A stretch of DNA of 64,000 nt from positions 18,547,499 to 18,611,498 of the forward strand of contig JARWIR010000016.1 of NCBI GenBank assembly GCA_029959085.1. The letters run 5' to 3'. This DNA is from Nemophila menziesii (Eukaryota; Streptophyta; Magnoliopsida; Boraginales; Hydrophyllaceae). Each line of letters begins with the position of its first letter. The first letter of the stretch is position 1. The notes below the pieces were generated by a model, which was given only the letters and a program-made list of their open reading frames with translations, made no database searches and was not told the DNA's origin. The position numbers were made by a program, and so were the translations under genes. Shown one piece after another: positions 1 to 10,510 of the stretch.

Positions 1-425
1 TGAAACTACCGATAGCGAATTGGGACCGATTAGGGAAATACTACATAATTTACCCTTACATGTTTAGAACGCCAAAACTAGTGGGGATTACATGCTATTT
101 ACTCAAGCTAACTTTCATACTATCTTTTTTTTTTTTCTTTTTTTTAGTTTCTGTCTTTAGTTTATTAGTTTAATTTTATTATTCAAAAACCAAATAAATA
201 TTTGTCTATCTCTTCTTCCTACTAGTGTATTATCTTTTCTATCTTTAATATTTGCACTTGAATAATTTGCATAAGTTCTTCTTAACCTTCGTAGTCCCTG
301 AGGAACGAATTTTACTTATTCATTAAAACTTGCATACGATCTGTATACTTGCAGAACCGTGTTAGCTTAGGGTGTTTATTTGCACTTATTTTATACATCT
401 TTATATCACACCTTAGGCCACACCA
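1..425 (+). repeat. Element A, 5' LTR (3' part only)
   Basis: The first 425 bases match the end of a second copy at about 6354-6778, so this is the 3' portion of the upstream long terminal repeat of an Athila/Tat-like Ty3-gypsy element; the window starts inside it. It ends in CCACACCA, 6 bases before a tRNA-Asp-type primer-binding site. The two copies differ only by small substitutions and poly-T length changes. Confidence 0.93.
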
Positions 426-431
426 AGTTTT

Positions 432-449
432 TGGCGCCGCTGCCGGGGA
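432..449 (+). promoter_or_regulatory. Primer-binding site of element A (tRNA-Asp type)
   Basis: TGGCGCCGCTGCCGGGGA lies just inside the LTR. It is nearly complementary to the 3' end of plant tRNA-Asp, the minus-strand primer used by Athila/Tat-lineage elements. The same sequence follows the 5' LTR of element C. Confidence 0.9.
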
Positions 450-544
450 CTACATCGTTAGTCCTTGTGCAATTATCTTGTGCTTTTATTTTAGTTAGTT
501 CTACTTTACGCTTTTCTTTTTAGTTTTTGTTTTACAGATTTTTT

Positions 545-1830
545 AGGCGAAAGCAGATTTATTAGGAGATAAAGGTTTCGTGTTATTAGATCCTGAAGAA
601 GCTAATACCATTATGGAGAATTTTCTTGAAACCAAGAGAAGTTGGTCGTTCGAATCAGAAAAACAAACAGAGACTTTAGAATCTCTAAAGCTCAAAGAGT
701 TAAACCAATAACTTGAGGAATTACGAGAACAATCGCGAAAACTAGCTCAGAGGAATCTAGTACATACCTCACCTTCATGTCCTAGTTGCGGAGCAAGAGA
801 TCACTCGTGGGAACATTGCATGAATAATCCAGCCTCAATTTCCTTCATGCCTTATCAAAGAGACCATTATTATGATGGTTATTATCAATCCCAAGGAAAT
901 TACGCTGATTATCAGCCCCCACAGAATTACAATTGGGTCGAAGATCAACAAACTTATTATCATAATAACCATTATTATGATGATTATTATCAACCACGAC
1001 CACAATCTTACTATCCTCCACAACCTATCTATCAAGAAGCGCCGATTTATAATGAAGCTTATCAAGAACCACCTCCTTATTTAATGCAGTAAACCGTACA
1101 AGAACAACCGTTGAGTTCGAATTCAACCATGGCTAAGATAATGAACCTAATTGAAGATATAGAGATTAGCCAGCAAGAATACCAAAACTCACAGAACGCG
1201 CTTATGAAGATGGGGCAGACAGTGTCACAAATGGTGAATAAAGTTCAAATCCTTGCAGAAAGGCAACTCCAAGGTGATACTAGTGCTCCAGAAAACAAAG
1301 TTTGTCATACAGTTGAATTAAGAAGTGGAAAACAACTACCTCCACCAAGACCAGAACCAGAACCAGTCCCTATTCCAGAAACGGGGGGAGAAGAAACAAC
1401 AGAAGATAAGGTCGAAGAGGTAGTTGAACAAAAAAGTGTCCAAGAGAAGACACCAGAAAAGAAAGAGAGCCCAGTGGTAACCAACACATGTCCTCCTCCA
1501 CCATTCCCTTCACGTGTCAGAAAGGACAATGACCTGGAATTCAAGAAGTTAGTTGACATGGTGAACAAGTTAGAAATTAAAATACCGTTTCTAGAAGCTC
1601 TCACAAGAATGTCAAAATATGGTCAGTACATGAAGGACAATCTTTCTAACAAACGAAGATTCGAAACTGAGGATATGAGTGGATCACCAGAGGAGTGTCA
1701 TACTATCGAGTTACCACCAGAAACACCCCTTCCCACGACATCTTGGATGACACCATCCATGATTATGAAGAATCGAGCCGAAAAGTTTGTGGGAATCAGA
1801 GGCAAAGGGTGGAAATTTCGTCATCCTTAA
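545..1830 (+). pseudogene. Element A gag remnant (N-terminal half deleted)
   Basis: Athila/Tat-type gag, the nucleocapsid polyprotein that packages element RNA. Compared with element C about 540 bases are missing at about 545-553, removing the start codon and the capsid half. What remains: an RNase-free linker with an in-frame stop (TAA near 709), a CX2CX4HX4C zinc knuckle at 778-819, a tyrosine/glutamine-rich tail (830-1090), a second in-frame stop at 1090-1092, then an open stretch from 1111 to 1830 with the lineage-typical ELRSGKQLPPP motif and a PPPFPSR block that normally precedes protease. No protease, reverse transcriptase or integrase follows, so the element depends on another for mobility. 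Cannot make full gag as it stands. Confidence 0.88.
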
Positions 1831-2050
1831 TCAAGGTAACACGTCTAACTTTGAAAGACGTTAAACAAAAGTGCTATACGGGAGACACCCGTAATTTCTT
1901 TTATGTTTTTAGGTTTCCAGTTTTTAATTTATGTTTAGTTTAGTTAATTTTAGTTGATATTGCATATTTGAGGAAGGTATTAGTGTTTTTGGTGCTTAGG
2001 TATTGGAGAAATCGAGTTAGGGAAGGCGAACAAAATTTTTCGGAAAAAAG
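1831..2050 (+). other. Element A: post-gag spacer with conserved hairpin
   Basis: Non-coding spacer after gag. It contains a GACGTTAAACAAA block and a small hairpin (ACGGG-agaca-CCCGT, 1878-1892). The same block and hairpin follow the coding remnants in B and C, and resemble the sequence usually found after pol in Athila/Tat elements, which shows that pol has been cleanly lost between gag and this point. Confidence 0.7.
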
Positions 2051-2059
2051 TGAAGCAGG

Positions 2060-2330
2060 GGTGCGGTATACCGGACCTCAGCCGCGGTATACCGCAGGTG
2101 AGAAAACCCGTGCCACGGTAGCAGCCACGTGTTTTATACAGAAAAGAAAAAAATAAAGCTGATGGGTCCGGTATACCAGACCCTATACCGCGCCATGCAC
2201 CGCACAAAGAAAACACGTGCCACAGGATAGTTATCACGGGTATTTTGACGAAGGGAGCTACAGATGTCGCGGGGTACCCTGCGGACTACCCCCTAGTCCG
2301 TACCATGGTCCGCGCGGCGCTGCTGGAGAA
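2060..2330 (+). repeat. Element A: GC-rich palindrome array
   Basis: GC-rich block unlike the AT-rich surroundings. It holds CGGTATACCG-type palindromes at 2064-2073, 2084-2095 and 2168-2177 and a half copy at 2184-2190, alternating with ACACGTG/CCGTGCC motifs that resemble plant G-boxes. Related arrays sit at the same place in B and C, where the period is about 87 bp. Function unknown; position suggests an upstream control region for the downstream ORFs. Confidence 0.7.
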
Positions 2331-2351
2331 AGAAAAACAGGTTTTCAAGCT

Positions 2352-2359
2352 TATAAAAG
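2352..2359 (+). promoter_or_regulatory. Possible internal TATA box, element A
   Basis: TATAAAAG lies about 20 bases after the GC-rich array and 130 bases before a conserved small ORF. A pyrimidine-rich leader (2399-2420) follows, as in plant core promoters. B has TATAAATAAG at the matching place; C has a weaker TATAAGGA. Confidence 0.45.
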
Positions 2360-2483
2360 AGGGTTGATTCTTATTAGTCCGAATTTACTAAACCTTAAGC
2401 CTCTTTCTCTTCTCCAAAACTTGCCCAACTCCATTAGAGCTCATAAAAACCTTCACCAATCATCAAAACACTACCCAATCACC

Positions 2484-2651
2484 ATGAAAACACATCCAAG
2501 TCATCCTCCACATCATTACAAGGAAGATTCAACCACCCATATCATACCAAAACACCTTGAATCCAAGAATCAAAAGCTTAAATTTCAGAAATTCATCCTA
2601 CAATTTCTTAAAGCCATACCAATCCATGAAGAATCCATCTTACCCAAATAG
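2484..2651 (+). CDS. Small conserved ORF of the Athila-like family, element A
   Basis: 55-residue ORF of unknown function, rich in His, Lys, Pro and Ser, containing an HHYKEDS motif followed by a KHLESKNQ motif. Equivalent frames occur in element B (15094-15216, intact start) and element C (22330-22497, same 168-base length without internal stop but ATG changed to ATA). Conservation of frame and length in three diverged copies suggests past coding function, although all three could share descent by chance. The longer frame from 2217 runs through the repeat array and is less believable as a start. Confidence 0.4.
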   Translation: MKTHPSHPPHHYKEDSTTHIIPKHLESKNQKLKFQKFILQFLKAIPIHEESILPK

Positions 2652-2774
2652 AGAATCATCATCCAATCACCTCTCCTAACCCAATAAAGCTTGTACAACC
2701 AATAATCAAGAGTTTCAAATTTCAAGAGTGGTTAAAGCTTTGAGTTGGGGGTCAATTGAGATGATTAAGAGAAC

Positions 2775-3122
2775 ATGAACATTATCTACTGTAAGGGAGA
2801 TGAAGAAAAGAAAGGTATTGGATTTAAGAAGAAATCAAGTGAGAAAAGTCCTAGTTCCAATGAAAAGGGTAAAACAAGTCAAGAGAAGAGAGGACAGCTA
2901 GCTGTGTTTGACTCAATGGGCAAAAAGGTTCCAGCTTTAGTGAAGAAAACAACACAACCTCTCCAACTCGGAGACTCTACACCCGAAGAAAAAGAGAAAG
3001 CTTCAAGGGCCCTGATAGCTTCTCCGAAGAAACAATTAAAGGAACTACCTTTTTCTTATAAGAAAGTATTTGAAGAAGAAGTTGAAAGAGAATACATGAA
3101 GATTCGTGGAGATTTGGAATGA
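2775..3122 (+). CDS. Lysine-rich accessory ORF of the Athila-like family, element A
   Basis: 115-residue highly charged ORF of unknown function lying where Athila elements carry an envelope-like or other accessory ORF. It shows a K/S-rich start, a GQLAVFDSMGKKVPA block, a TPEEKE motif and a KVFEEEV end. The same frame is readable in element C (22647-22970) with one stop (AAA to TAA). No membrane segment or signal peptide is visible, so it is not an obvious envelope protein. No known domain recognised. Upstream lies a run of conserved leader plus the PPT-like TTGAGTTGGGGGT at 2740. Confidence 0.45.
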   Translation: MNIIYCKGDEEKKGIGFKKKSSEKSPSSNEKGKTSQEKRGQLAVFDSMGKKVPALVKKTTQPLQLGDSTPEEKEKASRALIASPKKQLKELPFSYKKVFEEEVEREYMKIRGDLE

Positions 3123-4868
3123 TGGGGTTGTTTGTGAATTGAATTTTGTGAGGAGAGAAGAAGATGTGGCACAGTTGATCTATGAGGAGGTGATACGGAT
3201 TTTTCGATCTCTCCCATGACGTTATATAATTCAATATCCTATTATGATCACGTGTCTTGAGCGGACAACGAATAAGAAGTTGGGTGAAGAAGATACATTA
3301 GATTTAATCCGAGTACCGATAAGGCGAGGTGATAGCCTCGAAGAGTATGTTTTCTTTCTTCCCTACCATTTCTTTATGTGCAATATGTATGCTAATTTTA
3401 AATTTTATTTTTCCTGAGTCTTTTTCGAGTCGTGGGGACACGGCTCATTTTTGAGTTGGGGGTGGGGATTCGTTGTCCTCATCTTCCTTTTTGTTTTTAC
3501 ATAAAATTTAAAAAAATTTGGGTTGAAATAGGCATAGAATATCTTTGAATGTACCTATTGAGCATGATTTAATTAAGTTAATGATAGTAGGTAGTATGTT
3601 TTTGAAAGATGTCATTAAAATTGTTTAAATGCATGTATGAAAACAGGAAATAAAGGATAGAAAAGTTAATGAGCAATGCTATGAAGTCACGTTGAAACTT
3701 AGGGAAAGTTATTTGGTGTGTAGAACGTGAGGTTTGATATTAGTTGAAAACCCACTTGTCTATGAACTAGTAATGAAAACGTAACAAAATCCGGTAGTTA
3801 GAAAAATGAATAAGGTAGTTCTTTCATGAATAAAACACTTGAAGCCTTTAGACTTTCTCACCCTTTTATTTGATTATTGTTATTATTTATCCGGCTTAGC
3901 CCCTCTGAGCCTTTCTAAAGCCTTTTTATTGAAACACATTATAAATCCATACCCTTAGTTTGTAGGACTTATCTATATGACCCACACTCGAATCGCAAAA
4001 CCTGAGACAACTCGTTTTAGAGCTTGAGTTTGGGGTGGTGGGTTTCATCATTTGGGAACATTGGGATTTGGAATTGTAATTGTGATTTTATTGATGATGA
4101 AATTGTTATTATTGTAACCCTTTGCCGGGGTAATAGTGAATGAAAAAGAAGCTACGAGCTAAATTTGCCAACAAGGGCATAAAAAGAAAGAATATATATA
4201 CATGAAAAAAATAGTGTGATATCTCAACATCAAAAGAGAATCATAGCTATACAAAAGAAAAAATTGATGTGAAAAGAAAATATATATTCGGACCGGCAAA
4301 GTGGATTTTATATCATCAAAGGTTTTTAGGATTATTGAGGATGCAAATCAAAAGCATCAATAAATTGGGTTGAGTGAGAACATCTTCGAGTAAAAACTCA
4401 AGCTCTAGGGCGATTCGTTGATGGCTAGTGAGGAGAGAGCCAAAAGCTCACTTTTCATTATCCAAATATATCATACCGTCCCTAAGCCAAATTCTAACCC
4501 AAGACCTTAGGATTTCTAACTGCTTGGTGGAGAAACAATTGAGCTATTAGGTAGTAGGTAAGTGGACCATTGGATGCTATTTAGGACCTATGAACAACCT
4601 ATAGCCATTAACCTGAACTAAGTTATCATCCTCTCCTTCTGGCATTGCGAAATTAATCTTGACTTAAATTTATGGATTGTTGATTACATGTATATTAAGA
4701 ATATTTGTGCATTATTTCTTAAGCATTACTACATGAGACTTTTTAGATATTTTTGCTCTAGGATCATTCATTATGTTTAGTTCTTATTCTCCTCCTACTT
4801 CTTCTTGACTACCCTATTGTTCTTTACTTTTATTGTATCGGGATGATACAACTTTGAGTTGGGGGTCT
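3123..4868 (+). other. Element A: 3' untranslated internal region with PPT-like motifs
   Basis: No ORF of note. It carries three blocks shared with B or C: a hairpin GAGTCG-tggggaca-CGGCTC near 3427, followed by TTGAGTTGGGGGTGGGG (3451-3467); TTGAGTTTGGGGTGGTGGG (4024-4042); and an inverted pair TTTGCCGG (4121-4128) with CCGGCAAA (4293-4300). The true polypurine tract is TTGAGTTGGGGGTCT at 4854-4868, immediately before the 3' LTR. Confidence 0.7.
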
Positions 4869-6778
4869 TGATGTCTCCTCATTTGTGATAATATAATATA
4901 CTTCAGAGACATCATTTTAGGCTTATTTATTAGTTTATAGGTTGAATTGAGCTTAGTTTAGTGCACTTTCCTATTTTGAGTCTTGATTTAGTAACATAAT
5001 ATTTTTAGAGCATATTGGGTTTAATTGTTTATTTAGTGTGAAGCTTTAGAGTCTGTTTGTATTTGGGAGGAAAAAAAGTAATAAAGGAAAAGAAAAGAAA
5101 AATTATAAAAGAAAAGAAAAGAAATGGATTTTTGTGTTTGGATTAGAAATTTTTATAAAAGAAGATTTCGTAAATGATTTTGGATATTTATTGTTTGGAT
5201 TGAAAAAAATACAAAAGGAAAGAAAATAAAAGATTAATTTTAGTCTCTAATCTTTAATAAAATTCCTTTCTCTTCATTTGATTCCAATTTGGAGTGATTA
5301 TATATAAGGTTACATGAGTGATTTTTGGAATGATTCCATTTCTTTTCTTTTATAAAATTTTCTAATACAAACAAGGTAAAAAATAAAAATTCATTTATAT
5401 TCTTTTCCTTTCTTTCCAATTCTCTCAATCCAAACAAACCCTTAAAAATAATTACGGAGATTAATTAGAGTCCAAGTCAAAGACTACAAGATATGGAAAG
5501 AGATATGCATGGTAATTGGAGATAGAAGGAAACAGAGTTCAATTAGGATAAAGAAAAGATGCATAAATCTAAATTTCTGCAGTGCAAGCCTAAAGAAGTG
5601 GTTATTTACCTACGAAATTGGCCGAATTTGGTAAGTTCCTTTCATAGGGACAGAGATAATTCTGTTGCGATTCTTTTGGTATATTATGGAGCAAAAACCG
5701 ACCAATAACGAAGAAGATATGCTCAAAATGGTCCAGCAGTGTTTATCTTTATTTCCATACGAATTTGAGTTGGGCTAGGAGTCCATTACTTTCCTTCTCC
5801 TTCAAGAAAACGAATTAGGTCTTCCTATACCCTATAAATACAGCCTCTTAACACTCTAAAATCATCCTTGGCCAGACCTTAAGGTCAAGAGGAAGCTGCA
5901 ACACAAGAAAAGAAGTCTGGAAGGAGCAGAACGCCATATGTCTTCTTCAACCTCTTATTCTGTAATTCTTTTCTTTTCTCTTATTAGTATGAACTAAATT
6001 TCTATTAGTTTGAGTGTTAAGCATATATGTATGAACCCTAGTTTTGATTTGACATCTATCTAATTTGGGAACTTAATGTTTTAAATCGAATTATAGTTTT
6101 TATTCTCTGTTTATGTGTTTGGATTTATATTCTGTGTTCTTATGAATGGCCACCATATAGAATTACCATCTAGTAGTTAGGTCACCATTGACAACGGTGG
6201 TTAATTACATGTTTAGCACATAATGTCTAGTATTAGGTATGATCTGACAACCCAACCTAGCTAGATAATCACTATGGTTTAGTTCTTGTGACTATTTACC
6301 AATTACAGGAAAAGTTTGCTTAGGAAGCCTTATTGACACAGGTAAATCCTATTTGAAACTACCGATAGCGAATTGGGACCGATTAGGGAAATACTACATA
6401 ATTTACCATTACATGTTTAGAACGGAAAAACTAGTGGGGATTACATGCTATTTACTTAAGCTAACTTTCATACTATCTTCTTTTTTTTTTCTTTTGTTTA
6501 GTTTCTGTCTTTAGTTATTTGTTTAATTTTATTATTCAAAAACCAAATAAATATTTGTCTATCTCTTCTTCCTACTAGTGTATTATCTTTTCTATCTTTA
6601 ATATTTGCACTTGAATAATTTGCATAAGTTCTTCTTAACCTTCGTAGTCCCTGAGGAACGAATTCTACTTATTCATTAAAACTTGCATACGATTTGTATA
6701 CTTGCAGAACCGTGTTAGCTTAGGGTGTTTATTTGCACTTATTTTATACATCTTTTTATCACACCTTAGGCCACACCA
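4869..6778 (+). repeat. Element A, 3' LTR
   Basis: 1910-bp LTR starting TGATGTCTCC after the polypurine tract and ending CCACACCA. TATA box TATAAATA at 5833-5840. It is about 395 bp longer than the LTRs of element C because of a Tourist-like MITE at 5049-5441. Right-hand flank GTTTC (6779-6783) should be the target duplication; the left copy lies outside the window. The element sits inside LINE1. Confidence 0.93.
5049..5441. mobile_element. Tourist-like MITE in the LTR of element A
   Basis: 393-bp insert absent from the otherwise collinear LTRs of element C. It is flanked by TTA (5046-5048 and 5442-5444). Ends GAGTCTGTTTG and its near-complement CAAACAAACCC, with a longer internal inverted repeat (AAAAGAAAAGAAATGGA against TCCATTTCTTTTCTTTT). 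TTA duplications and these ends fit PIF/Harbinger-derived MITEs. Insert plus one TTA gives 396, matching the length difference between LTRs. Confidence 0.85.
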
Positions 6779-9700
6779 GTTTCCAGGCTACAATTTCTCA
6801 CAAATGCCACCCATTTCATAAAATTAAAGGTGGGCTCAGTCATAGCATCAAAATTTAATGGACTAGCCTTCCACAGAGCTCTTGCCCAAGAGCAGTGGAA
6901 AACAAGGTGTTCAACATTTTCTATCTCCATCTCACAGATTGTACAAAGATCGGATTTGCAAGATTTTCTCTTTTTTCTATTCTTATTTGTTGCTAGCCCA
7001 TTAACACAACATTTCCATATAAAAAATTTCACCTTTGGGTGAATTTTCATTCTCCAAATATAATTCCATTCCTCAGATTTGAGTTTAAAAGATGAGGAAC
7101 TAAGATTTTTTTCCTTGATCTTCTCAACTGCCAATTGTGCCCTCCAAAGCTCACTATACATATCCTTAACTGTGACACACCCATTCAAGGACAAAGGCCA
7201 GAAAGGCATATCAACACAGTCAAAAGGAGGGATATATATAGTTGCAATGGTTGCAGCTATGTCAGTTGAGAAGTAAAGATCAAGTAAGTCAAGTCTCCAT
7301 TCAAAAGAAATAGGATTTATAATTTCAGAAACCATTTTCAAGTCACAATTATGGGGTTTCACCATTAGGCCTTGAGAAGGGACCCAAAGATCCTCCCAGA
7401 GTCTAATAGAACTCCCATTACCTATATTCCATCTTAAAGAGTTTACAAAACAATTTTTACCTTCTACAAGGCTTTTCCAACCCCATGAGCAGTTGGAACA
7501 AAGATTAGAGTTCAAAAAATCACCTTTTGGAAAATATTTACCTTTGAACAGTTTGAAAACAATGATTCTTTTTTTAAGTAAAATTTCCAGGCATTTGAAG
7601 ATAGAAGAGCTAAATTTTGCAAGTAAAATTTTTTAAAACCTAACCCTCCATCCTCTTTTGAATTCATGATTGTTTGCCATTTTACCCAATGGCATATGTC
7701 CTCACCTTGATTATTCCAATAGAAATTAGCAATAAGTGAAGTCAAGTGAGATGTTACCTTTTTTGGAATAAGAAAAATAGACATGATAAAATTTGGGATA
7801 GCACCAACCACTGCTTTGATCAGTACCTCCTTCCCACTTTTAGAAAGCATCTTAGTGTCCCATCTATCCATCCTTTCCATAATCATTTCCACCAGCCATT
7901 CTAATGATTTTACCTTGGATTTTCCCCAAGAGGATGGAATTCCAAGATATTTTCCCAAGTGCTCAATTTTATTCATCCTGAGATTAGAGGCAAAATGATT
8001 TCTCAATTCAGTGGGGGTGTTTTTGCTAAAACTTACCCCACTTTTATTCAGATTCACTTTTTGACATGTTGCAAGAGTATACCAATTAATCACATTATTG
8101 AAAATATCAATATTATAATCAGAAGCTTCTAAGAAAAAGAGGCTATCATCAGCAAATAAAACATGAGTGACTATAGGGGCTGCTCTCGCAATTTAATGCC
8201 TTTTAAAAGGCCTTGTTCAACAAAATAGTCAATGAGATGGGTCAAAGCTTGTGTAACCAAACACAACAGGTAAGGGGATAGAGGGTCCCCCTGCCTAAGT
8301 CCTTTTTGAGGTTTTTCCAAATCATAGAGTTGACCATTGACTTGAATTTTATAAGTAACTGAGGTAATACAATTTTCAATCCAAGCTATCCATTTTGGGT
8401 GAAAAACCATTTTAAACAGTACATCAATAAAAAAATCCCACTCAATATTCTCATAGGCTTTACTCATATCAGCTTTTATAGCTAGTGAGTAATTTTTTGA
8501 GTACCTCTTGTTATTTAGGTAATGAGTTAATTCCTGAGCAATCAATATATTCTCAAAAATTGACCTGTTAGGAATGAAGGCAGTTTGTGTCTCAGAGACC
8601 AAATCACCAATCCATTCCTGGAGCCTAGATGTTAAAATTTTTTAGATAACTTTATAAATAAAGTTTGCACAGCTAATTGGCCTGTAAGAGGCCACTACAT
8701 CTGGGTTATTACACTTTGGAATAAGTGCTATAATAGTACAATTTATAGTTTCAAGTGGTGTGTTATTTAAAATAAAATCAGACACCATTTCAATAAGATC
8801 ATCTTTTAGTGTTTCCCAAAATTTCTTAAAGAAAAAACCTCCATACCCATCTGGTCCTGGAGATTTATCTCCTCCAAGAGACCAAATTGCATTTTTAACC
8901 TCTTCACAAGTGACATGTTTAATAAGTGAGATATTCATCTCTTCAGTAACTACCTTTTTAATTTTGCTCAACACTGGATCATAATTTCTATTCCCACATG
9001 ATTTGAATACTTGATTATAATAGGAAGTTATAATCTCAGGTACTCCCTCCGTCCCAAAAATAATGTCCACTTAGCATTTTCACACAGATTAAGAAATGTC
9101 ATTATTGAACCTTACATGTACAAAAATACCCCTAATAAATGTCATAATGCGCACATATTCCTATGCATAGGAAAATGCAATCAAGTATAAAATAATAATT
9201 CAAATAATTATAAATTAATAGAAAAGTAGGGGTAATAAGGGAAAAAGTAGAAAAAGTTGTCTTGAAATGGTAAGTGGACATTATTTTTGGGACACCATAT
9301 TTAGTAATGTGGACATTATTTTTGGGACAGAGGGAGTATTGTATTTGAATCTGAGACCCACTGGCCACTAGGGTCTTTAATCTTACCAATTCTATTTTTA
9401 GCTCTCCTGACTTTTGTTGAGGCATGGAAAAATTTAGAATTCCTATCCCCAAGCTTTAGCCAGTTATTCTTTGACCTCAAGGACTAATACAGTTCCTCTT
9501 TTTTCCAAATTTCTTCCAATTCCTGACTCAGAGTTTTGAATTTTACTTCATACTCATCATTGTGAGGTTCATTAAAAAGTTTTCCAAGATCTTTAATCTT
9601 ATTTTGAATGAGAATTCTATTATTTAAAATTCTCTTCCTTGCCCAGTTTGATGTAATTTTTTGGACATGTGATAATTTGTACCTCAACTTAAAGATACCT

Positions 9701-10510
9701 CTCAAATCCATCATTACACCATATTTCCATTTCTCAACAATCTTTTTACAAAGTTGTTTATCAAAAATCCAACCTTTTTCCAATATAAACCTTTTTTTAT
9801 GTGTTTTAGTAAAAAGACCCAATTTAAGAAGTATCGGAGAGTGGTCAGACCCCAAGGGGGGGAAATAATCAGTACAGGAGTTTGGAAAAGAGTCATTCCA
9901 TTCCTGATTTACCAAAATCCTATCTAGCTTTTGCTTGATCAGCTGGTTGCCATTTCTCTTGTTGGACCAAGAGAAATTACACCCCTCAGCTTGAAGATCA
10001 ATAAGAAGGTTTGACTGGATAAAGGCATTAAAGAGCAACATGTTTTTTTATACACTGAGTTAAGATTTCCCCCTAATTTCTCAGAGGGGTATCTTATCAT
10101 GTTAAAATCACCCAAAATACACCATTTTTCCTCCACATGAATCAAATCATTCAGTTTTCTAATGAAAGAACTTTTGTCCTCATCATCTGGAGGGCCATAA
10201 ACAAAAATAATCTCACATATCCCACATTTGTTACTTAGATAAGAACATTGAATAATGTTTTTATCTGGGTTAAAAAGTTTAAATTTCATTTCATCTTTCA
10301 CAAACACTGCTAGACCACCACTTAAGCCAACAGGGTCAATTTGAGCAACAAGGGACATATGAAATTTAGAACACAAAGATAGCACAAAATCAAACTTTTG
10401 TTTAGTTTCAGATACAAATAATACCTCTATTTGATGAGTCTTGACCATGTCAATCAAGCTCAGCTCTGTCAAGGCTGTGCCTAAGCCTTGACAGTTCCAT
10501 GCTTGTATCG
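6779..10510 (-). pseudogene. LINE1 ORF2: endonuclease - reverse transcriptase (decayed)
   Basis: Second ORF of an L1-type non-LTR retrotransposon, which nicks target DNA and copies element RNA into it. In order on the minus strand: AP-endonuclease start with WNCQGLG (about 10500), GDFN (near 10110), SDHSP (near 9845); reverse transcriptase with the palm motif FADDSLFF at 8133-8156 and the GLRQGDPLSP loop (near 8290); a zf-RVT zinc-binding module with CTIC and H/C residues near 6900-6960. Several frameshifts and stops break it, and a Stowaway MITE sits at 9043-9336. The 3' end was cut off by insertion of element A at 6779; any remainder should lie left of the window. Confidence 0.92.
9043..9336. 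mobile_element. Stowaway (Tc1/mariner) MITE
   Basis: 294-bp element flanked by TA on both sides, with inverted ends CTCCCTCCGTCCCAAAAATA and the complement TATTTTTGGGACAGAGGGAG, the classic plant Stowaway consensus. It interrupts the LINE1 reading frame between the endonuclease and reverse transcriptase. The right subterminal GTGGACATTATTTTTGGGAC is present twice (9274-9293, 9309-9328), so the right end is partly duplicated. Confidence 0.95.

Noticed and set aside
835..1065. Minus-strand hydrophobic 76-codon frame
   Set aside because: Antisense of the Tyr/Gln-rich gag tail; Ile/Met richness follows from the complementary codons. The equivalent at 20698-20940 is the same artefact.
5240..5437. 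65-codon minus-strand frame in the element A LTR
   Set aside because: Lies within the Tourist-like MITE; no conserved protein.
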